Positions 12,690 to 26,399 of a DNA stretch of 64,000 nt are shown here, in pieces; the stretch's first letter is position 1, and the number at the start of each line of letters is the position of its first letter. Both the position numbers and the translations under genes were made by a program. This stretch comes from Cocos nucifera (taxonomy: Eukaryota; Streptophyta; Magnoliopsida; Arecales; Arecaceae), in the NCBI GenBank assembly GCA_006176705.1, contig QRFJ01004203.1, positions 1 through 64,000 on the forward strand, written 5' to 3'. Below the pieces are notes generated by a model. The model was not told the DNA's origin, made no database searches, and saw nothing but the letters and a program-made list of their open reading frames with translations.

Positions 12690-15600
12690 CCAATTGGCTA
12701 TAAATCTAAGTCCCATCTTCTCAAGGTGGGCTTCGATCTTCTACTGGCTCAATGGCTTTGTAAGTGGGTCTGCCGCATTATCTACAAGTATCGACTCTCT
12801 TGACCTCAATGTATCCCTTCTCGAGGTAATCGCAGATGAGGTGGTATCGCCGCTCGAATGTGCTTAGATTTCTGGTGAGACCTCAGCTCCTTAGCTAGGG
12901 CTATGGTGCCATTGTTGTCGCAGTACAGAGGGATGGCATCTGATGGCATCACTTCGAGTTCTGTGGTGAACTTCTTATACCAGAATGCCTCCTTTGCAGT
13001 TTTCGATGCAGCAATATACTCTATTTTCAAGATGGAATCTGCTATCATAGTCTACTTGAAACTCTTCCAGTTGACAGCACCACCATTGCACACAAACAGA
13101 CTCCCATTAGATGTCGACTTTCGATCATCTATATCGGACATAAAATCTAAGTCTGTATATCCCTGGACTTGGAGTTCTCCATTATCCAAAGAATCAACAA
13201 TCATATCCTTAGTTCTTCTCAAGTACTTAAGGATACATTTCACAGAAGTCCAGTGTTCTTCATCCTAGGATTTGACTGATATCTGCTTGTGACACTCACA
13301 GCATGGGCTAATATCAGGTCGTGTACATAGCATGGCATACATGAGGCTCCCTATTGCTAGAAGCATAAGGGATCTTGCTCATGCATGTTCTATTTCCTCA
13401 GGTGTGCTAGGGCACATCTTCTTGGAAAGATGAATGCCATGTCTGAAGGGTACCAATCTCCCTCTTAGAGTTTTCCATGCTAAACCTCTTTAGCACCTTC
13501 CTCTATGTACATCTTTTATGAGAAGTCCTAGCATCCTATTCGGTCTATCTTTATAGATCCTTAATTTCTAGAATAAAGGATGCCTCTCCTAGGTCTTTCA
13601 TGGAGAATTCTTTAGACAACCATATTTTTACTATAGTCAACATGGGAATATCATTTCCAATTATGAGGGTGTCATCTACGTACAGTATGAAAAAGACAAC
13701 AGTGCTCCCACCGACATTTTTGAATACACACGGTTTCTTCTCATTCTTGATGAATCCAAATGATTTGATCACATCATTGAAATGAGTATTTTAGCTTCAA
13801 GATGTTTGCTTAAGTCCATAGATGGACCTTTGCAGCTTGCAGACCTTGTGATCAGCATCACTGGATGTGAAACCTAGCGGCTGTTCCATATAGATATCTT
13901 CCTCAAGATATCCATTTAAGAAGATTGTTTTCACGTCCTGCCATATTTCATAATCGAAATAGACTGCAATAGCAAGCAATGTATGGATCGATTTTAGAAT
14001 GGCTACTGATGAGAAGATATCCTGATAGTCAATGCCTTCGCGCTGACTCTACCCTTTCGCCACTAACCTAGCCTTGAATGTTTCCACATTTTCATCTGCA
14101 CCTATCTTTCTCTTATAGATCCATTTATATCCAATAGGTACTATACCTTCAGATGGATCTACCAAGGTCTAGATTTGCTTGGAGCGCATTAAGTCAATCT
14201 CTAACTTCATTATCTTTAACCATTTTTTGGAGTCAATATCTAATATCATCTTATCATAGGTTTTGGGATCATCACCATGAATCTCATTTTTTGTGAGGAA
14301 CATTTTCTCTACGTCCTCTAAAATAGTACCTAAGTACCTTTCAAGAGGATAAAAAATTCTTTCTGATCAATGAGGTGGAGGAGGTAGTGATTGGACTGGC
14401 TCAATCTGATTGGATTTCATAGGGTCCTTAGCTCGTTGCTCTTGGGAGACTTTCTCCTTAAGCCTAATCTGCCTTTCGATGCCACCATCTTGAATAAACT
14501 ATTTTTCAAGAAAGATGGCATGTCGACTCACAATCACATTATGGTCTTTCGAAATATAGAAATAATATTCTAATGACTTTTTAGGATATCCTATGAACCG
14601 AGCTCTAAAGGACCTATACTCTAACTTGTCTGTCTGTTGTCTCTTGACATGAGCCAGACAATCCCAAATTCTGAGGTGACTCAGACTTGGTTTCTTACCA
14701 TGCCATATCTCATACGGTGTGGTAGGAACGATTTTAGAGGAAATCCTATTCAGTAAATATATAGCGTCATTAGACTATGTCCCCAAAAAAAACATAGGAA
14801 GGTCCATGAAGCTCATCAAAGATTGGACCATATCTAATAAGATCTAATTTTTTCATTCTGAAATTCCATTAAGTTGAGGTGTTCCAGGTAGAGTCCATTG
14901 AAAGACTATGCCATTTTGCTTTAGATGGTCTAGGAATTTTCAACTAAGGTATTCACCTCCTCGATCTAATCGAAGAACCTTAATGAATTTTCTAGTTTAT
15001 TTTTCTACTTCATGTTTGAATTCTTTGAACTTTTCAAAAGCTTTAGATTTATGTTGCATCAAATACACATACCCATACTGAGATAAATCATCGATAAAGA
15101 TGATGAAGTAGACATAGTTACCTCTAGCCGGCACATCAAATGGGCTACACACATCAGTATGTACTAGGGCAAGTAGGTCTGTGGCCCTTTCCCCATGTCC
15201 TATAAAAGGAAGCTTGGTTATTTTGCCATGAAGGCATGATTCATAAATTGGATATGATTCGAAAGTCAACAGACTCAATAGCCTAGAGTTCTCTAATTTG
15301 TTAACTTTGTCTTGCGCTATATGACCTAGACTAAGGTGCCATAGATACCTATTGTTTAGACTATCCCTAGATTATTTTGATCTTATGGCATTCACATTTT
15401 GCTCAATATTGAAAATAGAAATATCAATATGTAATTGATAGAGATCATTTATAAGGTAACCACTTGTAATTTTATTTTTTTCATAAAGAATATTATAATG
15501 GTCGTTAAGAAAACTAATTACATAGTCTTTCTATGTTAAACATAAAATAGAAATCAAATTTCTACTTGCTGCAGGCACATAAAAATAATCTTTAAGAACT

Positions 15601-15869
15601 AAATCTAATCATAATGGTAATCATAGAGGATAGGTTCCCATGGCCACTGCAGCAACTCTTGCTCCAATCCTGATGCGTAGAATCATCTCACCATCCCTCA
15701 GCCTCCTACTATCCTCAAGATCCTACATAGAAGTGCATAAGTGAGCACTAAAATTAGAGTCAAGCACCCAATTAGATGCAGAAAAAACCATAAGGTTAGA
15801 TTCTATAACAAGCATACCTCCAGAAGGACCTACCTCCTTGTTGTTCTTCGGTCTGGCCAGATATAAGGG
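12690..15869 (-). pseudogene. Copia pol remnant (protease, integrase, RT, RNase H)
   Basis: Domains run right to left. The protease near 15700-15775 reads WVLDSNFSAHLCTS, with the catalytic DSG changed to DSN. Integrase is at 14997-15278 (HTDVCSPFDVPARGNYVYF, then FIDDLSQYGYVYL). RT at 13551-13979 includes SIYGLKQTS and an intact catalytic YVDD at 13671-13682, followed by TLIIGND. RNase H is at 12806-13243 (KCILKYLRRTKDMI, SNGSLFVCNGGAVNWKSF, YCDNNGTIALAKE). Many stops and frame changes separate these parts, so no polyprotein can be made. The order protease-integrase-RT-RNase H is diagnostic of Ty1-copia rather than gypsy. Confidence 0.9.
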
Positions 15870-16654
15870 GCAGTTTCACTTTCAATGACCGTTTGTGTTG
15901 CAATGAAAATATTTTTCTTTATCAGCGGCCTTCTTCTTCGGCTCTGCCTTCTTCTTCTTCCCACCATCCATCTTCTGCTTCTTCATAGACTTCTTCTTCT
16001 TTCCAAAAACTTTCTCTTGAAAGAAGTCTGCTCCACAGTAAGTATTGAGCCTTTAGAACCTTTCATAGAAAGCTCAGTAGTAATCAGCATATTCATAAGT
16101 TCTGCCAAAGTATTCTATAGTTTATGCATATGGTAGTTCATGATGAACTGTCCACATGCATCAGTCGAGGATTGTAAAATTATATTAATCTGCAAATTCT
16201 TGTCCAACTTGACACTGAGCTTCTCAAGCTCTTCTAAGTCCTTGATCATCATCAAATAATGATCTTGGATCGACTGTCCATCATGTATTTAAGCCTTAAA
16301 AAGTCTTCTAGTGACTTGATATTTAGCTACGCAACTTTGTTCACCAAACAACTCTTGCAGCTGAGCCAATATTTGACGGCTAATCTTAATATCTTCACGT
16401 TGGTGCTGGAGCTCATCAGACATCAAGCCCAACATGTAATACCTAGCTTTATTATCATCATCCATCTACTTCTCTAGAGACACTCTCTGATCAGCGGATG
16501 GATAGACTGGTAGAGTGGAAAGGTCCTATTCCAATACATGAGTCAACTTCTCAGAATCCAAAATAATTTTGAAGTTTTGGAGCCAATCCTTGAAGTTGGG
16601 TTCAATCAATCTATGGGTGTCTAGGATACGCGCTAGTGGGTTGGATGCAGACAT
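15870..16654 (-). pseudogene. Copia gag remnant of insertion 1
   Basis: The start codon at 16654 opens MSASNPLARILDTHRLIEPN, followed by FKDWLQNFKIIL, typical of copia Gag. The sequence ends at a zinc knuckle near 15880-15905 read as YFHCNTNGH*K*NC: the first Cys is lost and two stops are inside. Several other stops occur. In insertion 4 the same knuckle instead lost its last Cys, so the two copies decayed independently. Confidence 0.8.
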
Positions 16655-18540
16655 TTTTCTATAGAGAGTCAAAGTTTTTAGTTAAATTTTGTAATTAGAC
16701 TTAATCAATTTAATTAAAATTTTATTTTTAAATAAATTAGGCTTCTATTATTTTCTCGGATCCCTACACTCCTTGGATAGAGATGCAAAAATCTTGGTGA
16801 TCAATTGATTTCTAGTGGATGGTGCGATCCCATCGATTGGCTCACAACCTCACCTAATAGTTATTGATGATGGGTCAATCGATGAGTGGACAACTCTTAT
16901 TTAATGATTCTCTAATCATGGTGCACCTAATTCTAATCTCTAATTCATGAATCTCACCATGTCTGGAATATTGATCTACTCCTTAGTTAAGTCAGATCCA
17001 CCATTTGCATTAATTGAATTCCTGATTGAGTCCCTCACCATATCTAGAATATTGAGCCCAATCCATCCTTCAACCCATAGCATCCAATGCCTAATAGATA
17101 TGGTTGCATCTTTCAGATGCAACTGAGCCATTGTAATTAGCCGAGAACAATCAACCCTGGGAAGGGCCCGCACATCTACAATGGTGGAAGATCAATTGAC
17201 TTAATCTTTTGTTAGGGAGATTCAATTTAGATCTCTTAGACTTGACTCAGTCATAATGGTTATAACAAGCCTAGTGACATAGGTTAGCTCGAACTATTAG
17301 CCACCTCAAATCAGAATTGAGTTGACACAAATGGCCAGGTAAATAAGATCGATGGAAGGGATATTCCATTAACTCGACAAGAACGCATTCAGGTCGAATA
17401 GCTCTCAATTAAAAACTAATCAATTGTATCTGCCAAACTTATCTTAGAGACCAAATTATCAAACCAAAACTAATCGGATTAGCTTACAATCCAGGCTCAA
17501 AGCATGAAGCCTAAATTTGATCTTAATTGGATCGATCATATGTGGCTGTGGTCGATCTTGACCCAGACATACAACTATTGGGATGGTCAATTCTAAGCAC
17601 TCTTGATCCCACCTAACCAACTCTTGATTCAGTTTGATCAACTGCTAGACCTAATTGAGCTACCCAAGCCTAAACCCAATTTTATGAAAATATCATAGAT
17701 CTAAAAATTCTCAATTTTAGACTTAATTAGTTTCATAATATTAATTTTTAATTAAGTTTGGATTCATAAGCAAAAAATATGTGTCAAAATCCTAGGGTTT
17801 CAGGATCTAGGGGTTTGTAGAAAATAAGTTTTGATTTCTGATTAAGGATGAACGCGTAGCACCCCTACACGCCATAAGAACACCCCATTGAATGAAAGAA
17901 GAGGATCTTTAAATCCTACTTTATTTTTATGACCGAACGGCTAAGAAAAATACCTTAATCAGAAATATAATTGAAACTACAAAATTAGTTAGATCTAGAT
18001 CATATATCATAGATATAATTAATGATCTAACTAATACATGCTTTGCATACATCTCATGTATCATCACTAAATTAAGCATGCATATTTTTTAGATCTAAAA
18101 TATCATATATAATATCTAAAAAATAGATTTAAATTTGATCATATCAAAATAAAATAATTCTAGATAATTTGAAGAACTATTCTACAACTAGTCTAAACAT
18201 GCATCTTTTCATATCATATATGAATAAATCAAAAATTAAAAATTTTATTTTCTATTTTTTAGATCTAATTATAATAATTATAATATTATAAAAAATAAAA
18301 ATTAAATAAATTTAAAATTATATTTAATTAAATTAATAACATAATTATATTAGACTATATATAGAACTATTCTATTCCCAGTCTAGTCATACATCTCATA
18401 CATATTAGATCTAAATGATTTAATTTTAATTTTTTGATTTTAGATCTAATCACATCTAAAGTGATATTTAAAATTTTTTAATATCAGATCAAAAATAAAA
18501 TAAAATTAGATCTAAAAAAGATCTAAAGAAATTCAATCTG
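16655..18540 (-). other. Untranslated leader of insertion 1
   Basis: About 1.9 kb between primer site and gag start with no gene. It aligns with the leader of insertion 4 (53907-55776) and, in part, with insertion 2 (for example AAGATCGATGGAAGGG near 17347 and 29946), indicating related lineages. Confidence 0.75.
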
Positions 18541-18552
18541 GCTCTGATACCA
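18541..18552 (-). other. Primer binding site of insertion 1
   Basis: The minus strand reads TGGTATCAGAGC, a perfect initiator tRNA-Met site, two bases from the LTR. Confidence 0.9.
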
Positions 18553-18554
18553 GT

Positions 18555-20822
18555 TGAAGGAAAAACCTATTTTCCCGGCACAGGATCGTTCAGATCTAAT
18601 TGAAACTATAAAAATATTTTAAAAACCTTTTTCTAAAATTCTAATTAGATCTAAGACTTTTTAGATCTAATCATAGAGATCTGATATTAAAAGTTAAAAA
18701 TAAAATTAAAATAGATTTAATTTTAAGTACCTAATTTGGTAATCTAATTATCCTATGATGATCCTGTTGATTCTTGAGGTTTTGGAAGGAGCCACGCATG
18801 CGCTTGGCCTCTACCAGTATCCACTTGGGTAAGATCTGAACATCTTCTTCTCATGAATCTCTCTTCCAAAAATTAGATCTGGATCTGATTTGAAAAACCT
18901 TCGAAATGACTTCTAAGGGCAGTCTATTCGTCTTACGAACACCATCGCATAGATGCAGAATCTTGTGCCAAAAACCTTAGACTTTCAACTCAGATTTATG
19001 CCTAACTATTTAGAAATATAGAAGAGAGGGAGAGAGAGGATAGAAGAGGCATGGATATCAAAGGGAAGGCTCCTTTGGATATGGAAAAAATAAATTACGT
19101 TGAGGCAATTTCATGAGAAGAGTTCTTATACAAGACATAGTGCCATAAAGAGTCCCTCTTTGACCAAAAATCTTAGTAATTCAACCATTGGGACTCTTGG
19201 ACCTGATCCCCACGAAAAACCCTAGATCCCATCTAGTTTTGATGCCAAAAATCCATCTAGAAGGTGGTAGTATGAAAGGATAAGAAAGAGTCCATGTGCA
19301 TTTAGGACTCTTCCCTCAAGAGTTTGATCCAAATCAAACCATATCAAAACTTAGTCTACGCACCTCCAAAAATCACAAAATTTTGGACAACCAAATTATT
19401 ACTCGTGCCCTATCAGATATCCAAAAATTAGAATAAAATAGTTTCTAAATAATTTTATAAAATTCTCTGATCATGTGACCCTCAATTCTCTCAATTGGGT
19501 CAACTATTGATCCTAGTCCAATTGCACTAGGAATGAATTTAATTTTCATAATTAATCTGATATGGGCTTATTCCAATTAGATAAAAATAAACTCATTCAA
19601 GATATAGGAATGAGTCAAATCAAATTTAGCTCGGTTGTGATGAATCAGAAAGATTATAGAAGAAGAAAGTCAGGCTCAATCGTGTGCTAGCATGATTATC
19701 TTGAACCTGATTGGATCTAATCTAAATCAATCAAACTAGGTTAGCTCAATTGATGATATCTAGATCCAAACTCTTGTTTGTGTGATTCAGTTAGGTTTAG
19801 TTTCATATGGTAATGAGATATATCATGATCTCCATCATTGACATCATCGAAATATCTTTCAATGGACTAGAACTTTTCTGATTCATACAATTAGAATGAT
19901 CAATCAACAAAATCATTCTAATTGCTCCCAAAATGCACTAGTGACACCTAGTAGTATATGGTGGCAACCCATTAGAACTAAAAGTGAACCTCTCAATGTA
20001 GCTACCTGTGTGATTGGGTTCTTTTATTTTAAGCTCCAATAGGATTAGGGTTAAGGTGAACTCGTCAAACCCAATATCTATCATATGAATTAATCATTCG
20101 ATTTTAGTCCTTTGCAAAATCCTTATAGAAACTCTTTCTATCATATTCACTCTACCATGGCCATAGGCTTATGGACTCGATTCTCATGATCATCATAGGG
20201 CTACTCCTCATCTATCGAGGTAGATAGATCCCTTATTTGTGCAATTCAATTCCTACAATGAACATACTATAGCCAACAAACATCTCAGAATTTTGAATGG
20301 CTAGGAGATTGAGTTATGGTATGGTCAAACTACAACACCCTCAAGCTGAATTATTGATGCACCTTAGATCAAAGGATCAAACACACTACTGCAACTTCGA
20401 GCTAGTCATCGATGAGAAGGTAGACTTCCTTTAAATGCTCAAGGTGGTCATGCTCAGTGCCCTCATTCTCTAACGAGTACTTATACTCTTACTCTGGTAT
20501 CTCCACACCATAGACTCAAGACTCATCTACTCAAAGAAAGCGATCATACACCAACCTTCCGAATCAATCACCATCCTCGTAATGATCCTTTGATCGGAAG
20601 TAGTTTATGAGTTAATTATGAGAATTCATATCTTAAATTTTTAACTCTTTGGAAATATGAATTGTCATTACCATTAACTCAAAGGATGTATCACATACAC
20701 TTTAAATACATACTATGATAGAAAATAATTCTTTTATTAATTTATAGTCAAAATTATAAAATTGCTTTTAGAAGTGTATTACAAGTGTTAGCCAATCTGG
20801 CTTCTAGGGCACACATCTAACA
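18555..20822 (-). repeat. 5' LTR of insertion 1
   Basis: 2,268 bases from TGAAGGAAAAACC to CATCTAACA on the plus strand; partner of 10398-12669 with scattered substitutions. Confidence 0.9.
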
Positions 20823-21908
20823 CTCAAAATATTAGAATGGTAAATGGAGAAAAAACCTTAGGGTAAGACATAAAATCTCTAATGTTCATGTTTGTGTAGG
20901 AATCACCTACATTCAAACATCCTTCTTTTTAGTCAAAACCCTAAGTCAAGAAGTTATATCAAGAAACCCCTTTATAATTTCAATAAAACCTTTCACTGTT
21001 ATAGACAAAGGTATTGTTACAAAGATTAATGGTGAAAAGGTAATATTAAACTTCTAACTTGAAGAGTCTTTCTTCAATGAACTAAAACAGGTAGTGAAGT
21101 TAGATTCATAAATAAATTATTTCTTATAAATAAAGACTCCAAGAAAAACTTATCAAGTTTTCTTTTCAATCTACTAAAAGGAGTTATTAAATTTGTAAAA
21201 AGACATATTAATATTAGGATAGACAAAGCCATAAAAATCTATTATGAACACCCTTTTTTCTATCCACCTTGTATCCTAGAAGAAATTAAGTTCTTACCAA
21301 AGAAAAATTTAATGAAAAGAACTATTCTCTGGATGTATATCCTTTTTCACAATAAAAGGATGACTATGGTTAAAGCCTTTAAATTTCAAAAATCCCTAGT
21401 TTAGTACTAGTTGAATATCTTTAACTTTTATGAAATTTTCTATAAAAGATAGAATAGTCATCTCATGAACTCCCTAGCCTGGAGAGTCCCGCATACTGAG
21501 GTAAGAAAGAAGATCAATAGAAAGATATATCGTCTTTTTGTATATCATCTTTTCTATTTCGAAATAGCCTATCAAGATATTTTCAAAATTATATTCGATG
21601 CTTTTAACCTAGCCTTAGAATATATTTTAAGACAAGATGAAAAAAGGATGAAAAGACAAACTACTAATCAATGGCAAAATATTTCTTCTGACTTTAAAAA
21701 GATAAATATAAATTCACTTTCCTATCCTTATAATCCTTATAGGAAAAATATTTATAAGAAGGCCATTCTAATTAAAAGGACTATTTCTGAGGAAGGAAAG
21801 CTTCATCTAGAGCCAAATGAAGAAAATCCAATTTCCTCATTCTACAATCCAGGACTTCCTCAAGAGACTTTTGACTTATTAATCAGGTATGAAAAACTCA
21901 TCTCCTAG
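20823..21908 (+). pseudogene. Protease second half and unidentified ORF, copy A
   Basis: The first about 250 bases carry the rest of the retropepsin fold: SNVHVCVGITYIQTSFFLV and then EVISRNPF, where retropepsins usually have an ILG-type motif before PF. A short stretch near 21060-21150 (EESFFNELKQVVKL) is homologous to the copy C region near 49060-49150. The following part, including the open 147-residue stretch 21465-21908, has no recognised motif and no visible match in copies B or C. In caulimovirids reverse transcriptase normally follows the protease; no RT motif is seen here. Confidence 0.5.
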
Positions 21909-22075
21909 ATCAAAAAAGGAATTTTAGAAAAGCTTTGACTACTCTGGTAGATCATCAATCTGAAAGGAAATTATCTTTAACAAAAATAAAAGAATAAATA
22001 TCACTGGTTGGAGGATAATCAAATTAAATTACTCCAGAACTAGTTACTCTCTACAAGAACTGCGATCTTGTAGAG

Positions 22076-22984
22076 ATGCCAACTATGGTCAAGCTAAAAA
22101 GGCTTGACTATTGGAAAAAGGCCCAGGTAGCACTAAATTCTAAGTTACTTGAAGACATCCTTCAAAGAGCAACCCAGCCAGATAAAGTCAAAAGGCTACT
22201 AGAAGATTTACAAATGTTCCTAATAAATGGTTGGAGCTATCCAAAGTTATATTTCCCATTGTTCAACATCTTTACTATGAAAGAAGAGGTTAGAGCTTTA
22301 TACAAAGGATTAATACAAATAATATCATTAGACCTCTTTGCCAATTTACATATGTTTCCAGCAATAGCCAGTAAAGTACTCAATACAATTGCAAGAAAAT
22401 ATCAAAGTATACTAAGAGTAATAATTTTTAGTAGGCTGGAAATCATGAAAATAGGAGAGATCATTCATCCCTTTCAAATTTATGAAGTCAGCATATTAGA
22501 GGAAGAAGACTATGTTGGGATAATTGAAAGAAATGGTGAAGAACTGCCAAAGCTTTTTGATTTCAAAGAATACCAAGAAAATTGCTATGTTGAAGTCTAC
22601 CAAGAAGCCTAAAAAAGAAAAACTCAAAAATGTTGGAACGGTGGAAGAATTTGGATAACTACTATGATTCCCATAGAAATTGAAAGACAAACAGATTAGG
22701 GGAGAACATGGGAACCACCATTGAAGATAGAAAACTATCCTCAAGAGGTTCAAGATAGAATACTAAATCAAGAAAATATTCTCAAAAGAAGTCATCAGTC
22801 AAGCTCTCCTACTTTTGAAGAAACTTCTTCTAGCCTACTGAATGCAGAACTAAATTCTCCTAAGCATTCAAACTCAAGAGGAAATGAAGACCAGTTTATC
22901 GATATATTCACTTTCAACAATCAAGAAGCAACCTTTTCATCCTTTGAAGACTTGACATCTTTTGAACTCAACCCACTAGGTTGA
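22076..22984 (+). pseudogene. Conserved 3' ORF of the caulimovirid-like unit, copy A
   Basis: Open from 22076 to 22612 (178 residues), then one stop and more of the same frame to 22984. It shares RLDYWKKAQ, ALYKGL, a GEIIHPFQIY stretch and a CYVEVY-type element with 37640-38470 (copy B) and about 47200-47870 (copy C). This is the best preserved coding part of the unit, and its function is unknown to me. The C-terminal part is rich in Ser/Asn/Glu. By position it is the last gene before the promoter, where some caulimovirids place an accessory gene, but no motif confirms that role. Confidence 0.55.
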
Positions 22985-23378
22985 GATGTAAAACAGAAAA
23001 AAAAAGAGAAGAAAAAAAAATGAAAAATATTTTCTTACTAACTGGCTACCAAAACTTTGGTAGAATGTTTTCCTGTAGGTACAACTTTCAAAATCTGTTT
23101 AACTTTCATAATGGCCAAAGAAAGATCACCATTCCAAGGCCAACAGAAGTTGTCAATCAGGCTACAAAAGAATTTCAAAAATGATAAGTAATGGCCTACA
23201 GTACTTCTGAAATGACGTATAACGATCTACAGGAAGATTCCTGATAAGCACAGCTATAGGAAGATTCTCTGACAAAAATAACAATAGGAAAAGACAGCCA
23301 TAGGAAGATCCAGACTTCATTCAGTCTCAAATCCATGGACTCCAAATCAAGTGAAGTCCGCACCACCCCTTTCTTATC

Positions 23379-23386
23379 TATAAATA
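23379..23386 (+). promoter_or_regulatory. TATA box of copy A
   Basis: TATAAATA in the context CTATAAATAGAGGGG is conserved in copies B, C and D at the same place. A TGACGTA motif at about 23213, resembling the TGACG core of activation-sequence elements in plant pararetroviral promoters, is present only in copy A; B and C have changed bases there. Insertion 2 lies about 105 bases downstream. Confidence 0.65.
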
Positions 23387-23491
23387 GAGGGGAAGGGCTT
23401 CAGCTAGGAGAGGAGGTGGAGTGAGCGATCGATAGCCTAAGCAATTGGAGTATGGGAAGGCTCCACCTGAAGAGTTTGAGAGTCTCCTCTC

Positions 23492-26378
23492 TGCTGAAAA
23501 ACATGCAGGATTTCATGCATAGATTTCAAAATATTTTTGAGAATAAAGAGCAGCGAAAGACATATATTAAACTATTTAATCTACAAATGCATGTAATCAA
23601 ATTATAAAACCCTACATCAAGGATCTATTACATGTTATGATGTAAATATAAATCTAAAATTAAATTAATCACAAGTGGTATTGATTATATCAATACCTAG
23701 ATCTAGAACAATTCTAAATCTAATCATAGATCATATCTAGGTAACCAAGAGATCAGATCTCTTATCTTTGCATCAATCGAGAACTCCATGGTTGAATCCC
23801 ATTATTTCTTTTAGAGCCACACAAGCATCTGGGCTCTACAGGTCATCCACATGAACATGCAATATAGATCAGAAGTTTGTCGAACGAAGATCCACTCGAA
23901 GTGCTAGCTTTTCATGGATCCCCCTGATGGTTAATCAAATACATGTTCTTTGGATCTCTTGGACACTCCGAGAGATGAAGAACATGAGGAGGAATAAGGG
24001 AGGAATCCAACCCTTGGATCTCCCATAAATTAGAAAATTAAACAAGGAAAAATAAATCCTAGGAGAAGACAAATCTTCTCCTTCAGGACATCAATGATTG
24101 ATGTCCTAAAAACATCTCTATGCTAGGACAAGAGGAGACCTTCTCCTCTAGGATTTCTGCTAAGTTTCTAGATCTCACACCCTCAGATTTTTCTCATAAA
24201 AATCTCATAAAAAAAAAAAGAAGGGCTCTCAAGAAAATCCTAAGAGAAGACCTTTTTCTTTTCTTCTTCTCGCATCAGGACATGTTCAGATTATGTCCAA
24301 AAAGAATCTCTATGCTCCAACACCTTGGAGCACAAATCCCATGCCCTAATCCTCTCTCTCTCTTAGATTTTTATCACATAAAAATCATAAAGAAATAAGG
24401 ACAAAAAAAACTTTGAAATAGAACTATAAGAGAAGATGTTCTTCTCTCTTACCTTTTCCCTACAAGACATCAACACTTGATATCTTAAAGAAGCTTTCTC
24501 CTCCAAGATTCTTGGTGCCTCAAACCTCCACACCCCTCCTCACTTTTCCCCTAGTTTTTTCCATGGAATATCCTAGAGTTTTGATGCCTAAAAACTCTTC
24601 TAAGGAGGCATCCCACAAGAGCCATATTTTGACTAGGTCAAAACCTAGTTTTAGAAGGAATCTTAGGAATCCTATGGGGCATCCAACTCTTGGATGCCCC
24701 TCCCTTTTTTTTAGGCATGAACACCAGCAATCCCATGTACAAAACAAAGGAAAATGTGCACAAAAATAATAGTGGGCGTGGGTTAGTTTCCATAGAGAGA
24801 GAGGTAGTGTTTTAGAATTCTAGAATTCTATCAAATAGAATTCAAATATTAACAACTTTCTTAAATTGACCAAGTCAAAAATTATTCCAAAACCAAACAG
24901 GTTGAGTGCATGGAATACCTTCCTTAATGTGAGAAGTATTCATGATAACTTCAGAAATATAAAGGGTGGGCGTGGGCTTGCTTAGGCACAAGGAAAATGA
25001 GAAGGGAAGAGTCATAGTCTAACTAGGACTCTTCAATGCAAACTAGGTCAAACCATTTTGAACCCAATTCTAATTGAATTGGTGTCAACCTAATTAATAA
25101 AGAATTCTAATCTAATTAGGAGCCTAATTAAATCAAATTAAATTATATTTAATTCTAATTTAAATCCTAACTTAATTAAAAATTAGGTGTACTCAAGTCC
25201 TAATCTAACAAGGACTTGTTCTTTCTTGCAATTGGCTTATCCAATAAACCAATTAGATTTAATCTAATTAAATCCAAATTAATTCTAATTAAATCTAATT
25301 TAGTTAAACATAATCTCAATTTGATTGCTCAATTAAATTGAGCCAATTAGCAATTCAATTGCTAATCGATCCTCCTACAATACTTGCATTAGGTCAAACA
25401 TTAATCACATTGAATGTTTGACCTTGAAATGATTCTCAATCATCGATTAACCATCTAATCAGATTACAAGCTCTAATGTGTGTGACTTCATAGGTTCAAA
25501 CCAAATCCAGTAGCATAAAAATAAATTTTTGTATCAATCAAAGTTACCATCTTGCAATGATTTCCGACGTCCGTATAGGTTGAATATATGCAAAGCAACA
25601 TTCTTAGAACCCTAGTCCATGGTTACCGTATAATTCATCCTTATAACTAATAATGCTCAAGATAATTTTGAGTATGCTGTCAAACACTCATACAAGTCAT
25701 TTTTATTGTGTCTCAAAATTTTGCAAATTCCATGATACCTCACGAGGATTACCCAGGCCTAGGTTTTGCTAAATTGAAACACAATGAGACATTCTCTTCC
25801 CGTAGCTAATTAGGAGTGGTCAATCCCATCTTGACTCACACACTGACTTTATAAGTACTTGATTATACCTAAAAATCTTTCAAACCTATATTAGAAATAT
25901 AGGCAGTCCGGCACCAAAATATAGTGAGTTGCTTGCAAGTCACCATGGTGATCTCAGGTCGGAGGGACACTTATACCTATTGGCCTTAGCTAGCTACTAT
26001 TGACAGTAGAGTGCTATATTGATCACGTTCAGTATAGATGTACTCCTACATCTCACCTGGATGCCATACTAATTTTTTCACACCACTTGGTTATGAGAAT
26101 AACCAATGCATATGGCATATAGCGATCTACACTCGATATGTTATCATCCTTATTAATAACTTATCATTTGATCGTGAATAGTTTAAGAACCATCCAATAA
26201 ATCTTCTTTTGTCAATTGATTATGGTTCTAAGAACTTCATCATAATTTAAGAGTTCATTTAAGAAAGATAGAACTTTTATGATGAATCAGCTAAATAACT
26301 ATTATTATTAGATAATTTATATACTAATTTCAATCATCTACCATTTAGATGATTTGCTTTAGGACACATTTTTCAACA
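23492..26378 (-). repeat. 3' LTR of insertion 2
   Basis: Starts TGCTGAAAAACATGC and ends TTTCAACA on the plus strand. Open frames inside, such as 24120-24398 and 24512-24769, are chance frames within the LTR and recur in the right LTR near 32003-32341. Confidence 0.9.
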
Positions 26379-26399
26379 ACTTTCACTTAGACTAAAGCC

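Larger units (their letters stand above)
10398..20822 (-). mobile_element. Insertion 1: degenerate Ty1-copia element in copy A
   Basis: Two near-equal LTRs (10398-12669 and 18555-20822, about 2.27 kb) flank gag-protease-integrase-RT-RNase H in copia order on the minus strand. A perfect initiator-Met primer site lies two bases from the right LTR. The flanks are CCCAA (10393-10397) and CTCAA (20823-20827), a 5-bp target duplication with one change. It interrupts the protease of copy A. The LTRs and leader match insertion 4, so both belong to one family. An uninterrupted leader of about 1.9 kb separates the primer site from gag. Confidence 0.9.
20823..23491 (+). mobile_element. Endogenous caulimovirid-like copy A, part 2
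   Basis: It resumes within the protease right after insertion 1 and continues through the 3' ORF, a polypurine tract (about 22990-23021) and the promoter to the insertion point at 23491. Confidence 0.65.

Noticed and set aside
24512..24769. Overlapping frames in both strands (24512-24769, 24520-24747, and 31963-32341)
   Set aside because: They lie inside the LTRs of insertion 2 and recur only because the LTRs are duplicates; no domain.
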